A DNA stretch of 7,604 nucleotides. Origin: an uncultured Bacteroidales bacterium (GTDB lineage Bacteria; Bacteroidota; Bacteroidia; Bacteroidales; Bacteroidaceae). Both the position numbers and the translations under genes were made by a program. The notes beneath the pieces are model-generated. The model searched no databases. It saw nothing but the letters and a program-made list of their open reading frames with translations, and was not told the origin of the DNA. The DNA is taken from positions 1 to 7,604 of the forward strand of contig CACZRQ010000197.1 of assembly GCA_902783615.1 (NCBI GenBank), read 5' to 3'. The first letter of the stretch is position 1. Each line of letters begins with the position of its first letter. Of this stretch, positions 1 through 6,082 are shown piece after piece.

Positions 1-941
1 ACAGGCAGGTTATCTACCGACACCAAACCACCACTCACACTCTTGCTCTTCACCACCCCATGCTCTACCACACACCTGATAGATACATCAGCCACCATGT
101 GGGCAGCATTGGCAGGGTTCACAATCAGCACCTCTTCACCTCTCACGTTGGTCACCGTTTCAGAAGCCCTGCTATGGTCGTGACCAAACAGAATCACATC
201 GAAGCCAGGCACACGTTCTGCCACCTCCTTGGTAGCATGTTCGCGATACAGGCCACTCAACCATTCGGCATCCTTGCCCGTGTGGAACAAGCCAATCACC
301 ACATCGGCCTTCTCCTGCTCTTTCAGGATGGGCATATATTTGCGAGCCGTCTCCTCCATATCGTCGAATCGCAAGCCCTCCCACAAGTTCTCCGAGAGCC
401 AGGCAGGAATGCCAGGCGTAATCATGCCCAACACGGCGATGCGGATGCTCCCGCGTTCAATAATGATGTATGGCTTGAAATGAGGCTGCCCCGTAGCCGT
501 CTCAATGATGTTGGCACCCAAGATGGGGAAGTCGCAATCAGCAGCCCAGCGATCGAACACAGGGCGGCTCACCTCCACATCGTGATTACCCATATTGCCG
601 GCATCATAACCCATGAAACTCAGCATCTCAGCAGCAATGTGACGCGATTTCGTGTCGATGTAATTATAGTAATAGGCAGAAGGCTGACCTTGCAGGATAT
701 CGCCGTTGTCGAACAGCAGCAGGTTGTCGCCATACTGCTTGCGAAGTCCTTCCACGTAGGTATGCACTCGAGCCAGACTTCCCTTCACATCCCTTCGATT
801 GATGAAATCGTAGGGATAGAAGCTACCATGCACATCGCTGGTCTCAACAATCTTCAGCTCCACCAATTGCTGTTCCTGTGCTCTCATCGTTCCTGCACTC
901 ATCAGCATCGCCATCAACCCTAACAACACTGTTTTCTTCAT
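1..941 (-). CDS. Secreted metallophosphatase of the 5'-nucleotidase / 2',3'-cyclic-nucleotide phosphodiesterase family (3' end beyond window)
   Basis: I translated 313 codons from the ATG at 941-939; the frame stays open to the left edge, so the C-terminus is missing. The product starts with a signal peptide (MKK, a hydrophobic stretch at about 5-17, probable cleavage near residues 18-22), so it is exported to the periplasm. The dinuclear-metal calcineurin-like phosphatase motifs are all present in order: D36-x-H38-G, D78-N-G-D81, G118-N-H120-D121, H220 in a FHTG context, and G253-H254-D255-H256. This matches the N-terminal catalytic domain of UshA/CpdB-type enzymes, which remove phosphate from extracellular nucleotides. 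The usual C-terminal substrate-binding domain (PF02872) would lie outside the window, and the family is normally about 550-600 residues. The N-terminal motifs lean towards CpdB-like, but the substrate cannot be decided here. The gene lies downstream of, and overlaps by 98 bp, the CPBP protease gene, so it is probably co-transcribed and translationally coupled. Confidence 0.9.
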   Translation of the reverse strand, partial: MKKTVLLGLMAMLMSAGTMRAQEQQLVELKIVETSDVHGSFYPYDFINRRDVKGSLARVHTYVEGLRKQYGDNLLLFDNGDILQGQPSAYYYNYIDTKSRHIAAEMLSFMGYDAGNMGNHDVEVSRPVFDRWAADCDFPILGANIIETATGQPHFKPYIIIERGSIRIAVLGMITPGIPAWLSENLWEGLRFDDMEETARKYMPILKEQEKADVVIGLFHTGKDAEWLSGLYREHATKEVAERVPGFDVILFGHDHSRASETVTNVRGEEVLIVNPANAAHMVADVSIRCVVEHGVVKSKSVSGGLVSVDNLP

Positions 942-1773
942 ATTTCTTCCCTTTCTCAAAATAATAGATTATCAATCCTATTGCAATGACCATCAGGATG
1001 GTACAAGGCAGTGAAGCCTCGAAGCCAAAGTCGCCACCATTCATCAGCGTATTGTCGGATATACTCAGTGTCAGCAAAGTGTTCTTACCTCCTGTGCCAC
1101 TCACCTCATAGCCCAGAATCGGACCTTGGATGAAATTCCAGAACAGGTGTAAGCTGATGGAGAACCACAGGTTACGCGTATAGATGTAGGCTACACCCAA
1201 CAGCACACCAGCCAACGTGAGGTTGAACATAGCAAAGTTGGTAATGCCTGGATTGCCCAAGTGCAGACAAGCGAAGATGATGGACGAAAGCAGCAACGCC
1301 AAAAACTTGTTCATTCCTGTATCCAGCATGTGCCCCAGCACGAAACCTCGCATCATCGACTCCTCAGCCAATGCCACCAGTATGTACAACAGGAACTGTA
1401 AAATCAGCATGGATGGGTCGAAATGCACGCCTTCAACACTGATCCATCCTGCTATCAGCGATACGACAAAGCCAATGGCATAGATGGCTGCAGCCACTCC
1501 AAAGCCATAGAGTATATCCTTGCCCCTGCCTTGGATGCCAAAACCCATATTCTCCACAAACGGCAACTCATCCCAATAATGGATGATGAGCCAGGCAGCC
1601 AGCATCACAGCCACCCATTGCACACCTTCCACCAACAGGACAGCCCATTTTTCCGGATTCTCCACATCTACTATTCCGGAAAAAGCCAATGGAATGGTCA
1701 ATATGACCATAAAGAAGCCCGCTGTCATCGCGAATACGATGAGCTTGGCCAATAAAATAAGGTATTTCTTCAT
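844..1773 (-). CDS. CPBP-family intramembrane metalloprotease (Abi/CAAX-protease-like)
   Basis: This is a 309-residue polytopic membrane protein with about seven or eight hydrophobic segments (roughly 7-30, 43-65, 86-110, 121-136, 156-170, 180-198, 203-220 and 255-272). It carries the three signature motifs of the CPBP/Rce1 glutamate protease family: E137-E138-x3-R142, F167-x3-H171 and H209-x3-N213. All catalytic residues are therefore present. In eukaryotes the family cleaves prenylated CAAX proteins. Bacterial members act on membrane or peptide substrates that are mostly unknown, and the substrate here cannot be read from sequence. The start ATG at 1773 follows a TAnnTTTG promoter element by about 23 nt. 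The last 30 or so residues, after the final membrane segment and a KGKK anchor, are hydrophilic, low in recognisable features, and encoded inside the overlap with the phosphatase gene. That tail may be a recent extension caused by a frameshift. Without it the protein would be about 278 residues, a more usual length. Confidence 0.88.
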   Translation of the reverse strand: MKKYLILLAKLIVFAMTAGFFMVILTIPLAFSGIVDVENPEKWAVLLVEGVQWVAVMLAAWLIIHYWDELPFVENMGFGIQGRGKDILYGFGVAAAIYAIGFVVSLIAGWISVEGVHFDPSMLILQFLLYILVALAEESMMRGFVLGHMLDTGMNKFLALLLSSIIFACLHLGNPGITNFAMFNLTLAGVLLGVAYIYTRNLWFSISLHLFWNFIQGPILGYEVSGTGGKNTLLTLSISDNTLMNGGDFGFEASLPCTILMVIAIGLIIYYFEKGKKYEENSVVRVDGDADECRNDESTGTAIGGAEDC

Positions 1774-1788
1774 ATTCTTTCGTTTAAT

Positions 1789-1821
1789 TTTGGGTACAAA
1801 GATAATAAATCTTTAACTTTG
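1789..1821 (+). promoter_or_regulatory. Bacteroidota-type promoter for cstA
   Basis: TTTG at 1789-1792 (-33 element) and TAACTTTG at 1814-1821 (-7 element, perfect TAnnTTTG) are separated by 21 nt, which suits the Bacteroidota primary sigma factor. Predicted initiation is near 1827, about 20 nt before the cstA ATG. The 5' flank of the ATG is A-rich with no Shine-Dalgarno sequence, as usual in this phylum. No binding site for a starvation regulator such as a CRP-like protein could be recognised. Confidence 0.68.
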
Positions 1822-1829
1822 CACCTAAA
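1797..1829 (-). promoter_or_regulatory. Bacteroidota-type promoter for the CPBP protease / phosphatase unit
   Basis: Read on the minus strand, 1804-1797 is TATCTTTG, a perfect TAnnTTTG -7 element. A TTTA at 1829-1826, 21 nt upstream, is a one-mismatch version of the -33 TTTG element. Transcription would start near 1790, leaving a leader of about 17 nt before the ATG at 1773. It interleaves with the plus-strand cstA promoter. The -7 match is seen directly; promoter activity is inferred. Confidence 0.6.
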
Positions 1830-1847
1830 TTCGTAAAACAAAAATAT

Positions 1848-3275
1848 ATGGTATCGTTTTTTATTGCCTTAGTGGCATTATTGATCGGCTATCTGGTGTA
1901 TGGCAAGTTCGTGGAAAAGCAGTTTGCGCCCGACAATCGTCCTACTCCAGCCTTTTCCCAAACTGACGGAGTTGACTACATTCCTCTGCCAAACTGGAAA
2001 GTTTTCATGATTCAGTTTCTCAACATCGCCGGCACAGGTCCTATCTTTGGTGCCATCATGGGTGCCCAGTTCGGTCCTTCATCCTATTTGTGGATTGTAT
2101 TCGGCTGCATCTTCGCCGGAGCCGTGCACGACTATCTCTGCGGAATGCTTTCCGTACGTCATTACGGTGAGGGAGTGCCTGAATTAGTGGGCCTTTACTT
2201 AGGAGATACTGCGAAGAAGATCATGCTGGTATTCTCGGTATTCCTGCTGCTCATGGTGGGTACCGTTTTCGTATATAGTCCTGCCATCATCTTAGGCGAC
2301 AAGATGGGTGGCGACAATAACATGGTGATGATCTGGTGTCTCCTCATCTTCTTCTATTACATCATCGCCACGATGTTGCCCATCGACAAGATTATCGGGC
2401 GCATCTATCCACTGTTTGCTTTTTCACTGATGTTCATGGCTGTTGCCCTGTGCATTGTGCTGATTAAGGATATGCCTGACATTCCTGAGGTCTGGGACGG
2501 ACTCGACAACATGAAGCCATCTGCTGGCCCTATCTTCCCCTGCCTGTTCATCACCATCGCCTGCGGTGCCCTAAGCGGTTTCCATGCCACACAGAGTCCG
2601 CTGATGGCTCGCTGCATGAAGTATGAGAAGGAAGGACGACCCATTTTCTATGGAGCCATGATTGCCGAGGGTGTGGTGGCACTCATCTGGGCTGCTGTTT
2701 CATCCTATTTCTTCTATGGTGGTGCGGGAGAAGCCTTGGGTGCTTCACTCAAATCAAGTGCACCTCAGGTAGTAACGTTGGTTTCCGAAGGTTGGTTAGG
2801 CACCTTAGGTGGCGTCCTCGCCCTTATGGGTGTGGTAGCAGCTCCCATCACCAGCGGAGATACGGCTTTCCGAAGTGCACGACTCATCATCTCCGAGTTC
2901 GTTCACTTGAACCAGAAGAAGATTGTGAACCGCTTCATCATCTGCATTCCCTTGTTCCTGATTGCTCTCGGACTCCTTTGGTTCAACATTGCCGACGAAA
3001 ATGGCTTCAATGTGATTTGGAACTACTTCGGATGGGCCAACCAATCGCTGGCAACCATCGTTTTGTGGACTGAAACCGTTTATTTAGTAAAACAACGCAA
3101 GATTTTCTATATCACGCTGATACCAGCTATGTTCATGACAGCTGTAACGGTATCGTTCCTCATTCTGTCGCCCATTGCTTTTGGTCTGGACAAAACCATT
3201 GCCTACATCTTCGGACTTGCAGCAGTGCTCATTGCCACAGGTTGGTTCTGTCACTGGTATCGCAAGAATAGCTGA
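1848..3275 (+). CDS. cstA: CstA-family carbon-starvation peptide/pyruvate transporter
   Basis: This 475-residue inner-membrane protein has about a dozen hydrophobic segments. Its N-terminal half shows the strongly conserved CstA block: a NWKVFMIQFLNIAGTGPIFG-type stretch at residues 49-68, then GAxxGP at 69-78 and GAVHDY at 91-96. Other family blocks are SGFHATQSP (243-251), ITSGDTAFRSARL (334-346) and NYFGWANQ (392-399). Escherichia coli CstA and BtsT are about 700 residues. The shorter Bacteroidota form lacks part of the membrane region and C-terminal tail, so this length is normal for the phylum and not a truncation. Family members import peptides or pyruvate by cation symport, CstA notably under carbon starvation. 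The exact substrate here is unknown. The start at 1848 is supported by the promoter about 20 nt upstream and by the membrane segment beginning at residue 3. The grpE-dnaJ pair follows on the same strand with no recognisable terminator between, so some read-through is possible. Confidence 0.9.
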   Translation: MVSFFIALVALLIGYLVYGKFVEKQFAPDNRPTPAFSQTDGVDYIPLPNWKVFMIQFLNIAGTGPIFGAIMGAQFGPSSYLWIVFGCIFAGAVHDYLCGMLSVRHYGEGVPELVGLYLGDTAKKIMLVFSVFLLLMVGTVFVYSPAIILGDKMGGDNNMVMIWCLLIFFYYIIATMLPIDKIIGRIYPLFAFSLMFMAVALCIVLIKDMPDIPEVWDGLDNMKPSAGPIFPCLFITIACGALSGFHATQSPLMARCMKYEKEGRPIFYGAMIAEGVVALIWAAVSSYFFYGGAGEALGASLKSSAPQVVTLVSEGWLGTLGGVLALMGVVAAPITSGDTAFRSARLIISEFVHLNQKKIVNRFIICIPLFLIALGLLWFNIADENGFNVIWNYFGWANQSLATIVLWTETVYLVKQRKIFYITLIPAMFMTAVTVSFLILSPIAFGLDKTIAYIFGLAAVLIATGWFCHWYRKNS

Positions 3276-3387
3276 CAGTGTGGCATATAATCAGGGATTG
3301 GCAAACTATTTGCAGCACGTTTTACAAAACTGAACAATTATGAAAAAGAAAACTAACCTTAAACAGTTTAATAAGAAAAGAAACAAT
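3276..3387 (+). promoter_or_regulatory. cstA-grpE spacer, possible grpE control region
   Basis: No perfect TAnnTTTG element is present. The nearest is a half-match ending in TTTG at 3309-3312. A short inverted repeat, GTTTT-AC-AAAAC, lies at 3319-3330 just before the first candidate grpE start and could be an operator or chance AT-rich symmetry. No CIRCE element (the TTAGCACTC/GAGTGCTAA repeat bound by HrcA) is seen, and no terminator hairpin follows cstA. Positions 3340-3387 are in frame with grpE and may be 5' leader rather than coding. Confidence 0.25.
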
Positions 3388-3993
3388 ATGGACACTCAAG
3401 AGAAGAAAAATGAGGAGATGAAGGCAGCCGCTGAAGAGGCAGCTGAACAGACGAAGGAAGAAGCTTCCAACGAAGCCGCTGAAGAAGCTGCTCCCGATGC
3501 AGAACAGCAAGAGCCAGAGCAGACTCCCGAAGAAAAGCTGCAGGCACAAGTAGATAGCCTGACCCAAGAACTGGACGATTTCAAGGACAAATACCTGCGC
3601 CTCTCGGCAGAATTCGACAACTACCGTAAGCGTACCCTGAAGGAGAAAGCCGAGCTGATTCTGAATGGTGGTGAGAAGACCATCACAACCATCCTGCCAG
3701 TAATCGACGACTTCGAACGTGCGATGGCTACCATGCAAAAAGCGACCGATGTGGATGCTGTGAAAGAGGGTGTTGCCTTGATCTACAACAAATTCATGCA
3801 GATTCTCGGTCAAAATGGCGTAAAAACCATCGAGACGAAAGAGAAAGAGCTGGATACCGACTTCCACGATGCCATTGCCATGATCGATGCTCCTACTCCA
3901 GAGCTGAAAGGCAAGATCCTGGATTGCGTGGAAACTGGCTATATGTTGAACGACAAAGTGATACGCCACGCCAAAGTGGTGGTAGGCAAATAA
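3388..3993 (+). CDS. grpE: GrpE, nucleotide-exchange factor for DnaK
   Basis: This is a 201-residue cytoplasmic co-chaperone from the ATG at 3388. GrpE dimers release ADP from DnaK and so reset the Hsp70 folding cycle. Domains in order: an acidic, Ala/Glu-rich disordered tail (1-47); a long coiled-coil helix (about 48-92) containing the conserved DKYLRLSAEFDNYRKRT block at 67-83; a helical bundle (about 97-142) with LPVIDDFERA at 103-112; and the C-terminal beta-wing that contacts DnaK (about 150-200), ending in the family signature GYMLNDKVIRHAKVVVGK at 184-201. The Arg-His pair replaces the Arg-Pro common elsewhere, as I recall for Bacteroidota GrpE. An in-frame ATG at 3340 would add 16 Lys/Asn-rich residues. 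I prefer 3388 because the protein then starts MDTQEKK, resembling Bacteroides GrpE as I remember it. Automated annotation may use 3340 (217 residues). dnaJ follows after 13 bp, so the two form an operon. Confidence 0.95.
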   Translation: MDTQEKKNEEMKAAAEEAAEQTKEEASNEAAEEAAPDAEQQEPEQTPEEKLQAQVDSLTQELDDFKDKYLRLSAEFDNYRKRTLKEKAELILNGGEKTITTILPVIDDFERAMATMQKATDVDAVKEGVALIYNKFMQILGQNGVKTIETKEKELDTDFHDAIAMIDAPTPELKGKILDCVETGYMLNDKVIRHAKVVVGK

Positions 3994-4006
3994 ATGACAA
4001 GATTGT

Positions 4007-5182
4007 ATGGAAGAAAAAAGTTACTACGAGATATTAGGTGTAGAGAAGAACGCCACGGCCGATGAGATCAAGAAGGCATACAAGAAAAAGGCCATACAGT
4101 ATCATCCCGACCGTAACCCCGGCAACAAAGAGGCTGAGGAGAAGTTCAAGGAAGCCGCAGAAGCCTATAGCGTTCTCTCCGACCCCGACAAACGTCAACG
4201 TTACGACCAGTTCGGCAAGGCAGGCGTCAGCGGAGCCGCTGGCAATGGTGGCCCATTCGGAGGCGGATTCGGAGGCGGTATGTCCATGGATGATATCTTC
4301 AGCATGTTTGGTGATATCTTCGGTGGACGTGGCGGTTTCGGAGGCTTCAGTGGATTCGGAGGCGGCGGTGGTGGAGGCAGCCAGCAACGCCGTTTCAGGG
4401 GTTCCGACCTGCGAGTACGCGTGAAGCTGAACCTGAAAGAGATATCCACTGGTGTGGAGAAGAAGTTCAAGCTCAAGAAATATGTGGCTTGTCCTCATTG
4501 TCACGGCTCAGGTGCCGAGGGCAACAGCGGCACAGAGACCTGTCCTACCTGTAAGGGTCGTGGAACTGTAATCCGTACCCAGCAAACCATCTTGGGTACC
4601 ATGCAGACACAAACCACCTGTCCCACCTGCGGTGGTGAAGGTCATGTCATCAAGAACAAGTGTACGCACTGTGGTGGCGACGGCATCGTGATGGGTGAGG
4701 AAACGGTAAGTGTAAAGATTCCAGCTGGTGTAGCAGAGGGCATGCAGCTCTCTATGACAGGCAAGGGTAACGCTGGCAAGCACAATGGCATCCCAGGCGA
4801 CCTGCTTATCGTGGTTGAGGAAGAAAAGGACAAGGAGCTTATCCGTGATGAGAACGACTTGGTTTACAACCTATTGTTAAGTGTTCCAATGGCTGCTTTA
4901 GGAGGTACAGTAGAGATTCCTACGGTTGATAATAAGGTAAAGGTGAAAATCGATCCAGGCACACAGCCCGGCAAGGTGCTTCGCCTGCGAGGCAAGGGCT
5001 TGCCCGATGTGAACGGCTATGGCACAGGCGATTTATTAGTGAACGTCAGCGTCTATATCCCAGAAACGTTAAGCCGTGATGAGAAGAAAGCTCTCGAGCA
5101 GATGCAAGACAGCGACAACTTCCGCCCGTCCGGCTCTGTCAAAGAAAAGATCTTCAAGAAGTTCAAGAGCATGTTTGATTAA
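4007..5182 (+). CDS. dnaJ: DnaJ, class A (type I) Hsp40 co-chaperone
   Basis: This complete 391-residue DnaJ delivers unfolded clients to DnaK and stimulates its ATPase. The N-terminal J domain (about 4-70) holds the essential His33-Pro34-Asp35 motif. A Gly/Phe-rich linker (about 74-126) includes DIFSMFGDIFGG at 96-107, the DIF-type motif that regulates the J domain. The zinc-binding domain contains all four CxxCxGxG repeats: C162/C165, C179/C182, C205/C208 and C219/C222, giving two zinc sites. The C-terminal beta domains bind substrate and end in a short helix-forming tail, KEKIFKKFKSMF at 379-390. The Gly run at 118-124 is longer than in many DnaJ proteins but is otherwise normal. The gene begins 13 bp after grpE and ends 5 bp before a strong terminator hairpin, making it the last gene of the operon. 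DnaK is not encoded nearby, which is usual for this phylum. Confidence 0.97.
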   Translation: MEEKSYYEILGVEKNATADEIKKAYKKKAIQYHPDRNPGNKEAEEKFKEAAEAYSVLSDPDKRQRYDQFGKAGVSGAAGNGGPFGGGFGGGMSMDDIFSMFGDIFGGRGGFGGFSGFGGGGGGGSQQRRFRGSDLRVRVKLNLKEISTGVEKKFKLKKYVACPHCHGSGAEGNSGTETCPTCKGRGTVIRTQQTILGTMQTQTTCPTCGGEGHVIKNKCTHCGGDGIVMGEETVSVKIPAGVAEGMQLSMTGKGNAGKHNGIPGDLLIVVEEEKDKELIRDENDLVYNLLLSVPMAALGGTVEIPTVDNKVKVKIDPGTQPGKVLRLRGKGLPDVNGYGTGDLLVNVSVYIPETLSRDEKKALEQMQDSDNFRPSGSVKEKIFKKFKSMFD

Positions 5183-5187
5183 ATGAC

Positions 5188-5219
5188 AAAAAAAGGCTGA
5201 GTAATCTCAGCCTTTTTTT
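5188..5219. terminator. Bidirectional intrinsic terminator shared by dnaJ and the lipoprotein gene
   Basis: A perfect inverted repeat: seven A then GGCTGAG (5188-5201), a four-base TAAT loop (5202-5205), and CTCAGCC then seven T (5206-5219). Because A and T runs flank the G/C-rich 7-bp core symmetrically, the RNA from either strand forms the hairpin followed by a U7 tract. It begins 5 bp after the dnaJ stop. The stop codon of the convergent gene (5220-5218) overlaps its right edge. Confidence 0.93.
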
Positions 5220-5988
5220 ATTGGTTAGCTGCATTGATGGCAGCCCTTTCTTTCGCGGCAATGTTCTGCTGCAGCCTTTGCTGCTCTTCAATCAGTTTCA
5301 TGTTCTCCTGCGCCTTAGCGATAAACTCCTGCACCATCGGGTGCTGCTTGAACATCGCAGGAGCACTCCGCATGATATCCTCCACCTGATCGGTCATCAT
5401 CGGATAAGGCATTGAGCTGCACATCATCATAAACACACTGGGCCCCAACACATTGTTGTAATTATCCTTGATAAAGGAAATGATGAAATCGTTCATTTTA
5501 CGCGACAAATCCTCACTCTCGCGTTGTATCTGCGCATGCACCTCATCGATATTGGCACCATTCAACACCAACTGTGCCTCACGATGGTCCAGGTTATCCA
5601 TCTGCTGTACTAAATCATTTCTGCGATCGAAGAAGTTATAGAGCGCATTGTTCAAAGGCGTGCCCGAAGCTCGTGTCTCACCTGTGGTGATTGATACTTG
5701 GATGAAGCCATTCTCCAAAATCAGGGGCATGATGCTCTCATCGTCCATGTAAAGCGAAACCATGATGGTGGAATCCGACACCCCCTCCATCGAGAACAAT
5801 CCATGCTCTACCGAGGCAGAATCCACAGGCGTCCAGCCGCTCTCCGACAACGTCTTGAGATACAGCTTCTTGCCATCAAGACTATTGATGTCCGATTTCC
5901 CGGTAATCTGATAGGCACTGCTGCACGAGGTGAAAGCAGCTACCATAAAAGCCCCTAAAAATAACTGACTTATCGTCTTTTGTATCAT
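5218..5988 (-). CDS. DUF4369-type lipoprotein without a thioredoxin domain
   Basis: This 256-residue protein starts with a lipoprotein signal peptide: a basic start, a hydrophobic stretch at 8-19, and lipobox F-T-S-C with the lipidated Cys at 22. No acidic surface-export patch follows the Cys (SSAYQ), so it probably stays on the periplasmic face of a membrane. Residues about 27-105 look like a DUF4369 beta domain (a GK..LYLKT strand, D..S..V.hG.F.M.G, and LENGFIQVSI), the module that normally precedes an AhpC/TlpA-like thioredoxin domain. Residues about 112-185 resemble the helical linker of those proteins. No thioredoxin fold or CxxC follows. Instead there is a Met-rich stretch (187-212) and a charged coiled-coil-like C-terminus (about 221-250). 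The gene is complete, with its stop within the terminator shared with dnaJ and its promoter facing that of the S46 peptidase. The family call is from pattern memory, and the molecular function is unknown. Confidence 0.72.
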   Translation of the reverse strand: MIQKTISQLFLGAFMVAAFTSCSSAYQITGKSDINSLDGKKLYLKTLSESGWTPVDSASVEHGLFSMEGVSDSTIMVSLYMDDESIMPLILENGFIQVSITTGETRASGTPLNNALYNFFDRRNDLVQQMDNLDHREAQLVLNGANIDEVHAQIQRESEDLSRKMNDFIISFIKDNYNNVLGPSVFMMMCSSMPYPMMTDQVEDIMRSAPAMFKQHPMVQEFIAKAQENMKLIEEQQRLQQNIAAKERAAINAANQ

Positions 5989-6018
5989 AACAAATGATGT
6001 TTATGTTGATGTCGGGGG

Positions 6019-6026
6019 CAAATATA
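6019..6026 (-). promoter_or_regulatory. -7 element of the promoter for the DUF4369-type lipoprotein gene
   Basis: Read on the minus strand, 6026-6019 is TATATTTG, a perfect TAnnTTTG match. It would place initiation near 6013 with a leader of about 25 nt before the ATG at 5988. No convincing -33 TTTG lies at the expected distance (around 6045-6052), so the promoter may be weak or need an activator. Confidence 0.5.
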
Positions 6027-6057
6027 TTGTTTTATTCAATATAAAGCACTATCTTTG
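6026..6057 (+). promoter_or_regulatory. Bacteroidota-type promoter for the S46 peptidase gene
   Basis: ATTG at 6026-6029 (near-consensus -33 element) and TATCTTTG at 6050-6057 (perfect -7 element) are separated by 20 nt. Initiation is expected near 6063, about 20 nt before the ATG at 6083. The -33 element touches the opposing lipoprotein promoter's -7 element, so polymerase binding at the two may interfere. Confidence 0.65.
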
Positions 6058-6082
6058 CTGAAATTTTAAACATCTTTAGAAT

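Noticed and set aside
60..923. 287-codon plus-strand open frame opposite the phosphatase
   Set aside because: It is antisense to a gene with a signal peptide and all five metal-binding motifs. Its own translation is His-rich, low in structure and matches no family.
1848..3275. cstA as a truncated gene because it is much shorter than the Escherichia coli protein
   Set aside because: About 475 residues is usual for the Bacteroidota form, the core blocks are present, and the frame has a clean start and stop.
3305..3312. ACTATTTG as a grpE -7 promoter element
   Set aside because: It matches only the TTTG half of TAnnTTTG and has no TTTG at the -33 distance, which is too weak to call a promoter.
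3276..3339. CIRCE heat-shock operator or cstA terminator in the spacer
   Set aside because: No TTAGCACTC/GAGTGCTAA repeat and no G/C-rich hairpin with a T-run is present.
3322..3969. 215-codon minus-strand open frame opposite grpE
   Set aside because: It is a Phe/Leu/Ser-rich mirror of the Glu/Lys-rich GrpE coding sequence, with no promoter or recognisable domain. GrpE on the other strand is unambiguous.
3994..4065. 23-codon small ORF starting in the grpE-dnaJ gap
   Set aside because: It overlaps the dnaJ J domain out of frame, encodes only a short basic peptide, and has no supporting signal.
4240..4385. Repetitive GGAGGC/GGTGG stretch as a possible tandem repeat
   Set aside because: It encodes the normal Gly/Phe-rich linker of DnaJ. 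The repetition is codon-level and expected.
4034..4504. Antisense and alternative-frame open frames within dnaJ
   Set aside because: These arise from the biased Gly-rich codons of the G/F region. DnaJ has every expected motif in its own frame.
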